From the NCBI GenBank assembly GCA_003508835.1, contig PUFA01000068.1, positions 4,650,001 to 4,714,000 on the forward strand: DNA of 64,000 nucleotides, written 5' to 3'. The notes under the pieces are model-generated. The model did no database searches. It worked only from the letters and a program-made list of their open reading frames with translations, and was not told the DNA's origin. Shown one piece after another: positions 12,111-24,329 of the stretch (position 1 is the stretch's first letter; every line of letters starts with the position of its first letter). Origin of the DNA: Eonycteris spelaea. Taxonomy: Eukaryota; Chordata; Mammalia; Chiroptera; Pteropodidae. The position numbers and the translations under genes are program-made.

Positions 12111-12759
12111 ATACTGAGTCTCAGCACAAAACCTGGTGCTTAGTGAATATTTGCAGAATGAATATATCAATGAAGTGAATTACCACATGAATGAAGAAAC
12201 CAGGAGAGCTGCTGATTAAGGAGATTATGTTTGGCAGATATCTCAGAGAAATTTTCAGGGTTAAAGTGTGGCATATGGTAGAGTGGTAAATATGAAGGGA
12301 TTTTTGTTTGTTTGCTTGTTTAGCACATAACATTTCTTATAAGCAAATGACTAAAAATTAGAACTTAGTTTAGTACATGTATAAAATACAAAGGAGCAAC
12401 TTTAAAACCAAAACACTAAAAAGATTGAATGACTATCAAAAGAAATCCAAATGTGAGCTGACACAGGTCATGCATGTCACAAAAACAAAAGGCTAGCCAT
12501 AAATCTGAGTATTCTCTGGAGGCTCTCAGATATAATTTTGGGTAGGAGGACAGTGCTTGAACAGTCTTAGTGATTTCCCACCACCCTCACTGAAGGCAAA
12601 ATTTATTGAAAGGTAAGCAAACATCTGCCTGAAGAGAGAGGAACAGCAAACAGTTCAGTGATCCTGGGGCAATGTATATTTATATTTCCCTAATAATTTG
12701 TTATGATTTAATGCAATTTATCATGTTCCTAGTACTATACTAATTCTGAAAAAAAAATC

Positions 12760-12925
12760 TAAGCTTAATTTTTTTACATTATTTCTATTTATAGATGAGG
12801 TAAAACTCAGACATGTGCTTAGTGATTTTTCCAAAATCATAATTTTAGGAAGAATCAAACTGAGAGTTAATTTTTTTTCAATCTTCAATTCCAAGCTTTT
12901 TCTCCATTAAGCTGTCTCTTACTCT
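12760..12925 (-). mobile_element. MIR-like fragment, antisense
   Basis: The fragment is degenerate: ATTTATAGATGAGGTAAAACTCAGACATGTGCTTAG, then ATTCCAAGCTTTTTCTCCATTAAGC. The order fits reversed MIR with many substitutions. Confidence 0.5.
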
Positions 12926-13284
12926 TCAATAAAAATGATTTAGCGATAGAACCTTGAGTTCAAGTTCTTATTCTGCCAATAATTAATATTGTGACAATAA
13001 CCACGACAATTAAAGGCAAATAGCCCATTTAGGAAACTATTATAATAAAAGACCAGGAAGGAGGAAATGTATATGTGAGTAAGATATTACCAGTGAACAT
13101 AAAGATGGGACTGAATTTCAGAAATTCTATGAAGGTAGAGTCAAGATGTCTTAGCAACCAATGTAATGTATTATCTTTATACTTACAACATCAATTATGT
13201 AGTCTGCTTTTCTTGAAGTATGGTCTTTGGAACACTAGCTCTGGGAGAAACTGTATAGAACTTAAGATAACAGTAGCTGCTACA

Positions 13285-13880
13285 GTTTACATCACTAATT
13301 CTCATAGTCATCCGTCACCAAGAAAACTTATCACACTATTATTGACTATTCTCTTCTTCCCCTTTTCACTCATCTACCCATCCCTGCCTCTCTGGTAACC
13401 ATCTCTTTAGTCTCTGTTTTTGTTTTTGTTTTGTTTTGTTTATTCATTTTTTTAGAGTCCACGTATAAGTGAAACCATTTGTCTTTCCTGCCTGACTTAT
13501 TTCACTTAGCATAATACCCTTTAGATCCATTTGTGTCATAGCAAATGGAAAGATTTTGTTCTTTTTATTGCTGAATAACATTTCTCATCTTCTTTACCCT
13601 TCATCTATTGATAGATATCTTGGTTGCTTCCATATCTTGGCTATTATAAATAAAGCTGCAGTGAACATAATATCTCTTTCAATTCATGTTCATGTTTTCT
13701 TTGGATAAATACCCAGAAGTGGAATTGCTGGGTCATATGGCATATCTATTTTTAGTTTTTTGAGGAATCTTCATACTGTTTTCCATAGAAGCTTCACCAA
13801 TTTACAGTTCCACTAACAGTGTATAAGTGTTCCCTTTCCTCCGCATCCTCACCAAAATATGTTGTTTCTTAAGGTTCTAC
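13285..13880 (-). mobile_element. L1 3' end (laurasiatherian L1MA-like), antisense to DLG2
   Basis: In plus-strand reading it contains CATCCGTCACCAAGAAAAC, a (TTTTG)n stretch, TTATTTCACTTAGCATAATACCC, CTTCCATATCTTGGCTATTATAAATAAAGCTGC, TACCCAGAAGTGGAATTGCTGGGTCATATGG and CCACTAACAGTGTATAAGTGTTCCC. This is the reverse complement of the L1 ORF2 C-terminus and 3' UTR. The element is 5'-truncated and has no intact ORF. Confidence 0.9.
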
Positions 13881-14499
13881 TTTCTACTATGGAAGAGTAA
13901 GCAAAACTTTGTTGGACAGCTACCCATCTCTGTTATAGTTTGAATTAAAAGAAATTTTCTTGATCACATATATTTGGAAAGTCTTCAGATTATATTTCTC
14001 TTTTAAAGACTAAAACATACACATTAACATTAAAGTCTCTGAACAGTCCAACATGAAATACATCTGTATCACGTCTCTTACTTTTCCTCCTTTCTTTTCT
14101 AATTTATTTCTCTTTATTTCAAATGTATTAAGAGTCTCTACCAGAGAAGGTGCAGGAAGAAGCTCATATGTATGAATGACAGTATCAACGACCACTTAGT
14201 TTTAGGAGACATTCTGCCTAGACCTATTTATCGATTTAATATAAGCTAATGAGGATCCATTTTTAAATAAAAAAGATGTCTTTAAACCTCTTTCTCTCAT
14301 GAACTCATTCTTTTAGAATGAATGTGAGCTAACCGTTAATACATTTTGTGTCCTTCAGTTGTTACTATACTTTCATGACTTCTCAATGTCAGCTGTTGAA
14401 TATGCAGAAAAACAAAACTACTTTATTTATTATAATTTATTTATGTAGCAGGGAACCATAAACTTCTCACCATACTTAAGCTTCTTAATACTTGAATTA

Positions 14500-14785
14500 T
14501 CATAGGCAGCGTAACATTCTCTTTGCTACTAACAAATCATATTACAGCCCACCTATAAAATCTCTCCACTGATTGCCAGCATCAACCTGTTGTCTCCTTC
14601 ATGCTTCCAATTGCACATCCCCTGCTTCTTTTATTCTCCTTACTTACTTACACATATAATAGCTTTCCCTATTTCATGTTCTTTGTCTTCATTTTCCCTT
14701 TTCCCTAAATTAGATAAGCTTTTCCTTTATATCTTTCTATCTGTTAACTCATCACTCATTCTAACCGAGATCATTACAAATATGT
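14500..14785 (+). mobile_element. Degenerate LINE (L2-like) 3' relic, sense
   Basis: Pyrimidine-rich sequence with AAATCTCTCCACTGATTGCCAGCATC and CTTCCAATTGCACATCCCCTGC fits an eroded LINE C-terminal or 3' region. The call is weak; the stretch could be unrelated. Confidence 0.35.
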
Positions 14786-14989
14786 TTAAATTGTGATAAC
14801 TTGTTAGACAAACAAAATCTTTTCATGTAAAACAAAAATATTAAGAATACAGATTCTCATTACAGTGTGTTAGTCCCCACAATCTCTGCCAGTTGTTGTT
14901 ATTCCTGTGGTTATGTTATATTATGTGACAAAAGAAAATTTTCAGCTGACCTTAAAATATAAAGATTATACTGGATTTCCTGGGTGGGT

Positions 14990-15310
14990 TCAGTGTAAAT
15001 ACAGGATCCCTTAAAATTAGAAGTGGAAGTCAGAGAAATTTGAAGCGTGAGAAGGACTGGCCTGTCATTGCTGTGTGAATAGGTAGGGACCACATGGAAA
15101 ATGTCAGAAAGTAATTCAACAAATAGTCTGGAAACTAAGCTTCAGATGAGAAAAACAACCCTGGCTGATACTTTGATTTAGTCCAGTGAGACCCTGAGTA
15201 AAGAACCACGTTAAACTTCTGATCCGGAGAGATGTGATATAATAAGTGGCTATTGTTTTAAGCCTGTAAGTTTGCGGTAACTTGCTATGCAGCAGTAGAA
15301 CACTAAAACG
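14990..15310 (+). mobile_element. MaLR (MLT1-like) LTR fragment
   Basis: It contains CCCTGGCTGATACTTTGATTTAGTCCAGTGAGACCC, ACTTCTGATCCGGAGAGATGTGATATAATAAG and TTGTTTTAAGCCTGTAAGTTTGCGGTAACTTGCTATGCAGCAGTAG. These are the conserved landmarks of the 3' half of MLT1/MaLR LTRs in sense orientation. It is a solitary LTR remnant with no internal sequence nearby. Confidence 0.7.
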
Positions 15311-15589
15311 TAGAGAACGGGTCAGTTCTTCGCTTTCCAAAACTGTTATTCCTGGATTTCTTTTAGGCAGTAAACAATAATACATTTAAGTTATTAGCTG
15401 ATTCAAAGGTGTTGCCCAGTACACCATTTTCGTAGATTATTTCTACACTAAAAAATGAGGTAATCCTGTTTGTGACAATGATGACATATCCTTTCTTTGC
15501 TTCTCAAGTGATGCCTCTACTTACCTCCCTTTTTCAGAGATTGTCTCTATTGATATCATCTAACTTATCATGCTCACTGGTTATATTAC

Positions 15590-15885
15590 TAGTGCTCTCC
15601 AGTGTCTGATTCTCCTCTCCTCATGGGCACATAAAAGACCATATCTCCTAGCCCCTTTGAAGGTAGGCAGAGTCTTATAATTAATTCTCACTGATAGACC
15701 AAGCGGAGGCAGGGAAAAGTCCCTTTGTGACCTTTAGCTTTTAGGGAATATCCTGGAAACTTTCAATTTGTAGAAGATTTGCATAAGAAACAAACATTTG
15801 TCACATCAACACACTGGGATTTAGTGGTTAATTTTGTTTAAAAGAGTAACCTAACCTGTTCTGACTAATCCAAGTAGGAATGGGA
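15590..15885 (+). mobile_element. Probable LTR-type interspersed repeat, MaLR-like
   Basis: The tail ACACTGGGATTTAGTGGTTAATTTTG...GAGTAACCTAACCTGTTCTGACTAATCC matches a frequent mammalian repeat ending 'cactgagattttgg...cctaacctatcctgactaata'. The body is diverged and the family is not fixed. Confidence 0.5.
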
Positions 15886-15889
15886 ACAA

Positions 15890-16739
15890 ACTCTACCCAG
15901 TGACAATATTTTACTAGGTTTCTGGATTATTCTTGATTGCAAACAAAGATACTATGCCTACAATTATGTGGGAATTTTTTAGTTTGTGTTGAGATAAAAA
16001 TTCAGAGTATTGTTTTTGAAAAGCAAAAATAAGTTTTGACACGTTTTGAACGTGCGCATTGATTAAAGCAGACACAGGCTTAATTCCCCCAGCAAAGTCT
16101 CTGCTGTGATTCATACTCTTTTTCCTGTGATTTTCTTTGAAGTTGCTTTACTCTTTTGAAGTTCACCTTGAAGAATTGAACAACTCTAAGAACAGTCATT
16201 TTTTCTTCATCATGACATGACTAATAGCTTTTGCCATAGGTGACAGTTCTTTGCGATCTAATTTCTCTTTCTATTCTTCTTTAAGATTTGCATTGAAATG
16301 TATCTTCTTCAAATAGATATGTTTATCTGGACTTAATCACATTTATAATATATGATAACTCTTCAATAGATTATCTAAGTGCCTGAAAAAATAGCTACTC
16401 TTAAGATAGAATCAACATGATTTTCTCAAACAATTGAGCTGGAAAAAGTCCAGATAGTTGGTAATCTGCTCAGCAAGGGGAATGTGGAGAAGGGCTATAA
16501 ATTGAATGTACTAGTTATGGTTCTTTCATGAAATTAAAATTAGCTGAGCTTTAATTTCCAATCTGAAGTTTCATAGGCACATACTTTTAAAAAAAGCTGG
16601 ACTGAGGATGCAATCTGAGTAAATTTAATTTTATCTAATTTTCCAACATTGCTTTTCCATCTTTAGTTCCCAGGGCATAGAAGCAATGATCTACAATGTT
16701 TCCAGTGAACTGAGGATGGGCTTCTGGAGGATCTGTTTA

Positions 16740-16740
<1 letters not shown>
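15890..16740. other. Unassigned intronic sequence
   Basis: AT-rich, without recognisable repeats, ORFs or RNA genes. Confidence 0.4.
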
Positions 16741-16742
<2 letters not shown>

Positions 16743-16801
<59 letters not shown>

Positions 16802-16857
16802 ATGTATATGTATATGTATACACACACACACATATGCACATACACACATGTATATGA
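16743..16857. repeat. (TA)n microsatellite with TATG and CA interruptions
   Basis: About 23 TA units grade into TGTA/TATG and then CA units. Open frames on both strands here are products of the repeat. The array can form cruciform or unpaired DNA and is likely length-variable. Confidence 0.97.
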
Positions 16858-17144
16858 CAAGACTCCAATTTTAGATCTGAATTGACAGCTTAACTTTAAT
16901 GTTTGTATTTGTAATATGTCACTTTTTTCCCACAAATTGTACTAAGTTTGTGCTTTTTAAATTACTATTTTGTTAGGGACAAAAATGAGTAAGTGGGATA
17001 ATAGTCCATTGGGTCATTTGCCCTTTGTAGCTATGATCAAAGTAGCCAAACATATTAAGAACAAACAAAGGAACAGTTGTTGCAAAACATAAAGCTATAT
17101 TGTTCTTAGAATGATCCTTCTTTAAAGCTACTGGAGTAAAAACC

Positions 17145-17325
17145 ACGATATTTCTCAAACTTTAATGTGCACAGGAATCACCTGAGGATCTTGTTAAAAT
17201 GCACATTCTGATTCAGACAGTTTAGGATGCTTCTGGAAATTTTGCATTTTTAATAAACTCTCTGATGATGCTGGTGCTACTAATCCATATTTTGAACTGT
17301 ACTTTGAGTAGTTTACCTCTAAAGC
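17145..17325 (+). mobile_element. MER5A-like hAT-Charlie remnant
   Basis: It opens TTCTCAAACTTTAATGTGCACAGGAATCACCTGAGGATCTTGTTAAAATGCA, the usual MER5A start. It has AATTTTGCATTTTTAATAAACTC and GATGATGCTGGTGCTACTAATCC toward the end, in the order seen in MER5A. Confidence 0.9.
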
Positions 17326-17329
17326 GTTC

Positions 17330-17570
17330 ATTCAATCAGTTGATTATTCATTCAACAAACATTTATTAAGTCCTTAATATGAGCTAGGCCTTCTGCATTC
17401 AAAGATTGGACATTTCCTTGCTCTTAAAAAGCTCTAATTATAGCAACGTCAGTTTTATACATAGATAACTAATAAAAATAAGACTATAGAAGGTCAGATG
17501 GGGGGTAATTAACTCTTCTTGTAGTGTGGCAAGAGAATGGAAGGTAGAAATGGAAGAATTCTTCTGACCT
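17330..17570 (-). mobile_element. L2 3' end, antisense
   Basis: It shows ATTCATTCAACAAACATTTATTAAGTCCTTAATATGAGCTAGG, then TTCCTTGCTCTTAAAAAGCTCTAATTATAG. The order is that of a reversed L2 tail. Confidence 0.75.
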
Positions 17571-18955
17571 AAGGCTCAAGGACTAGATGTGCTTTCATTT
17601 TGAGGATTTACGTTTGCTACAACAAGTCCTAGGGAATTGGTAAACTGTGTGAGCAGCTCCTCCTTACAAGTAAAGAATAATAAAACGTGGCCCATAACCT
17701 GACAGCCACTTCTATGAGGGAAGTACCCACCTGTTGCCTCCACCCACCCCCCATAAAAAGTGAAAGTAGTTATAGTAGTTGAATTCAATGATATCATTAA
17801 CCACTTATTTTCAAGTCAGTTTAAGGAAATTCCAGTGTTTATTTGATAGCTTCTAAATAGGTTTTAGGTAGAAAAATTCTTTGATCTGTTGCTACCACCT
17901 CCTTAAAAAATGTTTGCAAAGACAGATTTATTTTTAAGTTAATGAAGCTTCCAAGTCATTCATTTGCAAAGCCCTTTCCAAGACCCTAGGAGGGATCTTA
18001 ACAATCTTGTTTTGGTAATTGTGGATCATTTTTCTTAAAAACGCGCTCTCAAAATTATATAAGATTCAGATTCCACAAAATTCAGATCCACTCCTAAAAA
18101 CATACTTTCTGTTGTAAGAATTATTATACTTTTAGTGTTTGCTTTGAGGAATATATTCTGGCATCACTATAATTGGTAAATGATATTTAATCAATTTCAT
18201 ACACTTGAGCTCTGCAGGTAATAAACCCAAAGAAAGAAACTCTCCAGAGATGATAAAAATTATCTTAACTCATGAATATTCCATGGACGCATTTTCTGCA
18301 AATGGATGACTTCATTTGAAAGTAATAGAAAAATACAGAACAGCCTGCATGAAGTGAACAGGGCTTAGTGTAGATGGATTGTAATGAAACCAGCATTTGG
18401 GTGTAACTTTATGTCCTTTTGCTTGAGGATTTATACACACCCATCCTCATTCCTTTATATTAGAATAGAAGAATAGCATATATTCTAAGTTTGGAATTGT
18501 TGAAGCCAGCTACTCTATTTAATTTTGATAAATATATCTTACTTCCACAACGAACAAATGTCTGAATTAACAAAAGAGATATTCTACAGATTTATCTGAG
18601 TCTTATAGCCTAAGTTTCTTGGAGGTGATAAAACTGAATAAAATCTTTTCAGACACAATCATAATATAATCCTAAAGAAAGCATATTTTCTCTCAACTGA
18701 AAAATTTTTCTGCTATTATTTTTTTAGCATCGTTTTGGTTTAAAGCAATAGAAAAATTGAGGAGGTAGGCATGCTCTTCTTATATAGACTCGTAAACTTT
18801 TATTTTATTCTTTTATTTTTACCTTTTAAAAAGTTCAATTCAAAATCATTTTTATACTTTATTCTCTGAGAGTTAACAGACATCATACTTTCCTGTTAGT
18901 TAATTCTGTTTTTATAGTTGTTCTTGTTTCATTTCATCTGATGATATGATTTAGC
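17570..18955. other. Unassigned intronic sequence
   Basis: No coding potential or confident repeat. Minus-strand frames over 17576-17797 are short and unrecognised. Confidence 0.4.
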
Positions 18956-19014
18956 AACCTGATTTAAGTGTTAAGTCAGAGGCCTTCTCCTTCCTTACCT
19001 AAATTTTTAAATTC

Positions 19015-20340
19015 AGGTTTAATTATTATACACCAAAATGTGCAGATTTTAAAGTACACAGTTCACTAGAGTTTAAAAATATGTACCCCAGGTCAATATA
19101 TAGAGTACTGCCATCACCCTAGAAAGTATACTTGTGCCTTTTGTAGTCTATGTTCTCCCAGAAGAAACCAGTATTCTGGTTTTTATCCACAAATTAATTT
19201 TGCCTGTCCTTCAACTCATATAAGTGTAATCATATGTACAGCATCCCCTTTTGTCTAGTTTCTTTCATTCAACATAATGTTTTAAAAATCCATCCATATT
19301 GTAAAGTGTTCTGGAATTTGTTCCTTTAATTTCTAAGTAGTGGTCCATTATCTGACCATGTCATAATTTGTTAATCCATTTTCTAATTAATAGACGTTTC
19401 CGTTTCTAGTTTGTTGCTACTGTGAATAAAGCTGCAATAAAGAATCTTATACAAGTCTTTTTGCAGACATCTGCTGTATTTTGGGTCAATATCTGAAAGT
19501 ATAATGTAGGTGTATGTGTGTTTCACTCTGATAAGAAACTGCTAGTGTTTAATAAGAACTTGCCAGACAGTTTTCTATATTGGTTGTTCCATTTTACATT
19601 ATCACCAGCAGTGTATGAGAGAATAAGTAGTTTTCCATCCTCTCCAACATTTGGCATTGTTAGTCTTTTTAATTTGAGCCATCCATCCCAGTGAGTGTTT
19701 AGTAACATTTCATTGTGGTTTTGATGTGCATTTTCCTTTTGCCTAAGTTTTGTACACCTTTATGGATTTATGGTCATTCATATATCCTCTCTTGCAAAAT
19801 GTAAGTCCAAGTCTTTGTCCATTTTTTAAATAAAATTTTTATGTTAACGTAATTTTAGATTTACATAAAAGTTGAAAAAATAGTACAGAGATTTCATGTA
19901 TATTTCTTATTTGTTTTGTTCCCATTGATAATATATTACCATGGTATATTTGTCAAAATTAAGAAGCCAATATTGGTACACTGTTATTAACTAAATTCCA
20001 GATTTTATTTTGAATTCACCAGTTTTTTCATGAATGTACATTTTCTCTTTCAAGATTAAAACCAAGGTTTCACATTGTCCTTATTTCTCATGTGACTCCA
20101 AGTCATCTATTCTGTAGAATAGCCAAATCTAGATTTGTCTGATATATATATTTTTTTCTTTCATGATTAGACTGGAGTTATAAGCTATTGGAAAGGATAC
20201 CACAGAGCTTGTGTTCTTCTCACCAAATCATAGGAGGGGGATACACAATGTTTACATGACAGATCTAATGATGTTAACTTTTAGCACTTAGTTAAACTAG
20301 TATTTCTAGGCTCTTTCAAGAGACAGAACTAGGTAATACA
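19015..20340 (-). mobile_element. Ancient L1M (possibly HAL1-like) tract, antisense to DLG2
   Basis: The left half has the reversed 3' landmarks TTTTAAAGTACACAGTTCACTAG, TCATATAAGTGTAATCATATGTACAGC, GAATAAAGCTGCAATAAAGAATC and CAGCAGTGTATGAGAG. The right half (from about 19840) has TTTTAGATTTACATAAAAGTTGAAAAAATAGTACAGAGA, CCATGGTATATTTGTCAAAATTAAGAA and CATGATTAGACTGGAGTTA, a known old L1M segment. It may be two adjacent fragments. Confidence 0.7.
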
Positions 20341-20413
20341 GATATGTACTATAATCCCTATAACCCATGTAATCACACATTATAATTTTTGTATCTATTC
20401 ATTTACATGTTGA

Positions 20414-20416
<3 letters not shown>

Positions 20417-20457
<41 letters not shown>
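20417..20457. repeat. (TA)n microsatellite
   Basis: About 20 perfect TA units. Confidence 0.98.
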
Positions 20458-20460
<3 letters not shown>

Positions 20461-20481
20461 AAGGTGAGTTCATATTGATGT

Positions 20482-20825
20482 CTTTTTTAAGTTAAATTTA
20501 TTGGGACAACATTGGTTAATTAAATAATATAGGTTTCAATTATGAAATTCAAAAATACATTATCTGCACATTGATTTGTGTGTTCATCGCTCAGAGTCAA
20601 ATCCCCTTCCATCACCATTTCCAACCCCTTTATCTTTTCTACCACTCCCATCTCCACTTTCCCTTTCAAAGCCATTAAACCATTCTGTGTCTATGAGTTT
20701 TTGTTTGTCTTTTTCATTTATTGCTTTAAGTTTTGTATACTAAATAGTGAAATCATATGGTTCGTAACTTTGTCCACCTGTCGTTTTTTTGCTTAGCATG
20801 GTATCCTCAATATCTATCCATGATG
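20482..20825 (-). mobile_element. L1 3' UTR of a bat-like L1 subfamily, antisense
   Basis: TTAAATTTATTGGGACAACATTGGTTAATTAAATAATATAGGTTTCAATTATG and GTGTCTATGAGTTTTTGTTTGTC, followed by a degenerate end of GCTTAGCATGGTATCCTCAATATCTATCCATG. This resembles an L1 3' UTR I associate with chiropteran genomes. It is 5'-truncated near 20825 and starts next to a (TA)n array. Confidence 0.7.
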
Positions 20826-20829
20826 GGAG

Positions 20830-22495
20830 CCAGAGCGATATTATAAATAAGCGAGAAAGAAAACCTAGAATGAACCCAAGCAGACTTTCCTCTGCTCTCT
20901 TTGCATATGTTCTTGTCTCCCCAATACTGATAAAGGATGAACACTCTATTTTGTACATTTAATCTTCCCCCTAATTTTAATATACCATTTATTTGGCTAT
21001 TTGTAAATAATGTTCATAGTTTTATGTCTTTTAGAATATGTACAATTTATTCACAATATGTACAATTAAATACCTTTAAATTTTATCCTCATACTGTGCT
21101 ATTACATTATCTGCAAATGACACTGTTGTAATAGTATTAATTTCCTTGTGCTCTCCCACAACTAGAGTAACTGTCAGCTGGAGGCTCTAGATTTGTTACT
21201 CTCTACATTTTTCATTGAATGCATTTATGACAAGATAGAAAGAACATCGAAGGCTTTGGTTTTAAAGAATGAGTATATATATATATATATATATACTCAT
21301 TGGGCTTATCATGTTCATATGTATAAAGTGTGGGTAATAGTATTTACTTCATATAGTAGATGTGAAATTTAAATTAGTTGTCAAGCCAGAGTATCTTTAC
21401 CTATGGGTAAACAGAAGCGGTCCAGTTAGATACTCAAACCAAAGGAGAAACATGGCTCATTTTCCTAGATCATTATGTGGGAATTTGAGGGATAAGGATA
21501 TTAGTATTATAGTTTAAATTTTTTTTAAAGATAAAATATGAGATAATAATTAAGTTTGGGTAGGGGTTAGGGAAGCCATATTCCTCCAAATTCTATATCC
21601 CAAATTCAATTATTTTGTAGTCATTATATATTTCAGTGAAAATATTTGGAAACTTTTATAAAAGTGTCTGGAATTGCTTAGCACAGAGCAGGTGCTAACC
21701 AAATGGTGCCATTATTTTAGTTATTTAATTGGATAGATATTTAAGACATAGTTTAGCTTTATATATTTTTTCTGTCAATAATATTCCATACTTTTGTTTT
21801 TTGTCATTTAGTTTTTTTTTATTTTAACTGTAATATGGAAAATGTTAAAATTTTTAAAAATCTTTTAAAGCTCATTAGCATTGAAATATTCCCTGCTTAG
21901 GGTATACTCTTTAAAAATATAATAATTTATTGATTCTTTGGAGGCTTTTTCACTATATAGATTTAATTCTTTTTCCTGGATGACATGGAAATCATTGCCC
22001 CCTGGGTTGAATAATAGAAGATCCTTAATTATCTTCTGGAGAAAAAAAATTAAAAATTACAGTGTAAATTTATTTCATTTTAACTGTATTATCATAATTT
22101 TATGCATAAGATATATATTTTTGTTCTATTTTCATTATATACATAGATCTTCCCACACATCATTGATCCTTCCTTTTGAAAAGTAGCTTAATGTCAATCA
22201 TTAGGGACCTATTCAAAGGGAAATGAGTGCGCTATACATGTGGGACTAGATATAATTCAGAGATCAACCTTTATTTCTCCTGTATATTTAATATACCTTA
22301 GATTATCACCTAGTATAAAATTACACAATGTATGGTCCAAATCTTTCTATTTACAAATAGATTTTTACTTAATAATTATTTTAATTTCTAACCTAATTTC
22401 TTTGGAAAACTCTCTATATACAGAAATAAACTTAACAGAAACAACTCCTTCCCTTTAATTTACAATAAACTGTACTGGCAAATAAACTGGAAGTA
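20830..22495. other. Unassigned AT-rich intronic sequence
   Basis: Several 60-80 residue open frames occur by chance in AT-rich DNA. Apart from the palindrome at 21268-21301, no feature is supported. Confidence 0.4.
21268..21301. repeat. Perfect 34-bp palindrome containing (AT)n
   Basis: AATGAG precedes and CTCATT follows an alternating TA core. The two 17-base arms are exact reverse complements, so a cruciform is possible. Confidence 0.95.
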
Positions 22496-22499
22496 AATC

Positions 22500-22760
22500 T
22501 TTCTGAAATATCACTTGACTATATTATTTTAAATTCTTCAGTTGTTTCCTGTTAACATAAGTATAAAATTCTGTTTTCTCAAACTGACATTGAAATAACA
22601 CTTTGCAGCTTTATCCCCAGTATTATACTCCATTATTCCTCAATGGAATCTTTATTTTACACCTCTAATTAGTCTCATAATTATCATTCATAGTCCTAAC
22701 AGTGTTTCTAGCATCTCGACACTTTTTCATGTAGTTCTCCTTGCCTACAGTTTGTCTTCT
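22500..22760 (+). mobile_element. Degenerate LINE (L2/L1ME-like) 3' relic, sense
   Basis: The run AAATTCTTCAGTTGTTTCCTGTTAACATAAGTATAAAATTCTG resembles 'aaaccctccaatggcttcccatc...gtaaaagccaaagtcc'. It is followed by a CAGCTTTATCCCCAGTATTATACTCC block and a CATGTAGTTCTCCTTGCCTACAG block. Confidence 0.5.
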
Positions 22761-23054
22761 TTTTTCCAAAGGGGGCACAATGGAACAAAGGAGGATATTT
22801 CGTATGAAATACCTATAGTATTACAGTTCCAACTATAATTTCAAATAAATTGGTCAGAATAACCTAACTTGTAAGGAACTGTAAGCTAGTCCCTGTAGCG
22901 CGTAGTACCTGGAGCAGACTACATGTTTTGTCCAAGGCAAAATTCTAATAAAATCAATTACATGGGTTTGACACTCCCCAAAAAATTCCATAGAAGACAG
23001 AAAAAATTAGTTGCATTCACTTTACTATGAAAATGGATGGTTCACTATGTAATA

Positions 23055-23135
23055 ACATTGAACATTTATTCATTATTTATTATATGACAACAAGTTTTTC
23101 ACATGCTGACTCATTTTACCCACACAGCCTGGCTC
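23055..23135 (-). mobile_element. Short MIR-like fragment, antisense
   Basis: CATTTATTCATTATTTATTATATGACAACAAG...CACATGCTGACTCATTTTACCCACAC fits reversed MIR loosely. Confidence 0.35.
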
Positions 23136-23374
23136 AGAGTACCTGTTTAATCACCACTATTCACTTCCTATCCAGGCATCTTTACTCTGGGCTATGTTTA
23201 TGTTAATTTAGTATCTATGAATCCCTGGTAAGTCTAACACTAGGAAATGGGGCTAGTTGTTTTTTTCCTAAAACTAGTCTTCCTGAGTCACTGTTAAATT
23301 AAAATAATAATAATAAAAGATAGTTGTATCAGGTATTCGCCTCACAAACTCATGCGAAGTTTGGGACTATGTTG

Positions 23375-23440
23375 TCATCTAGATGCCTTTCTGTCTGGTA
23401 CCATAGGTGCTTAATAAATTCTTGTTAATTAACCAGTCAT
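23375..23440 (+). mobile_element. Short L2 terminal fragment, sense
   Basis: CTGTCTGGTACCATAGGTGCTTAATAAATTCTTGTTAATT matches the last 40-50 bases of L2 (a 'tagtaggtgctcaataaatgtttgttg' type end). Confidence 0.5.
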
Positions 23441-23444
23441 CTAC

Positions 23445-24298
23445 ATTTATTTTCAGCCACTTAAGTATTAGATATAAAAATAACTTTTCGGTGAATTAAA
23501 AATTTTTATTTTTTAGCAAAATTTTAATGCAGTAATGTAGAATCGATTCTGATTTAAGATGAGAGCATTTGTTTATTTCCCCAAGTATTTTCTAAATATC
23601 AATATGTAGTGCATTTGTCATGATTAGGGGTGTTTATGTTGGGGCCCTCTGGGATGTCAATTATAGTTTCATATCTAAGAGAATGTTCCTTCAATTTCCT
23701 TTTCTTTTCCAATTTCTTCTGATCAAAAATAAAATCTCACTTTATGTAGGATGCCCATATGTTCTTTATACGTGTGTCCTTTTAAAAAGGAAAGGCATTA
23801 GATGTTGTTAACTTTATTCAGAAAGTGTTTTAGATCTTGTTCTTGCTTGGCAAGCCCTTAATTTATCTTACCTTTTTATGGAGGCCAGATTTTAAAAGTT
23901 ATGCAGAAGAACAATGTCATATAATACTCATCCACTCTTGCTAACTTAACACATTTTTTTCCCTATAACATATGTCTTTTTTACCCAGGAATTGGGAGAC
24001 ATATGTTTTCTCTTCTCTGTCTTCTGGCTCATATAGTTTCTATACTCATAAAATATTAGTCAAAAGGATTCCAAAATGTCCTGAACTTAGGCTCTCGTCG
24101 GCAGCAATAATATCTTAATGGCACACTTTGAACTAACCTAACTTTTTGTGTCCTTTTAAATCTTCATTTATGTTCCGGCATGTCCCCACAGTGTTATTGG
24201 AATAACCCACTTTCATAACAGGAATATGGCTGGTTGATAATAGTAGCTCATGGGAATCCCAAGATGTTACTTCATGCTGTGGTTTCTCTATGCTCAGC

Positions 24299-24329
<31 letters not shown>

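Noticed and set aside
16686..16935. Open frames on both strands with IYIYIY runs
   Set aside because: They are translations of the (TA)n array.
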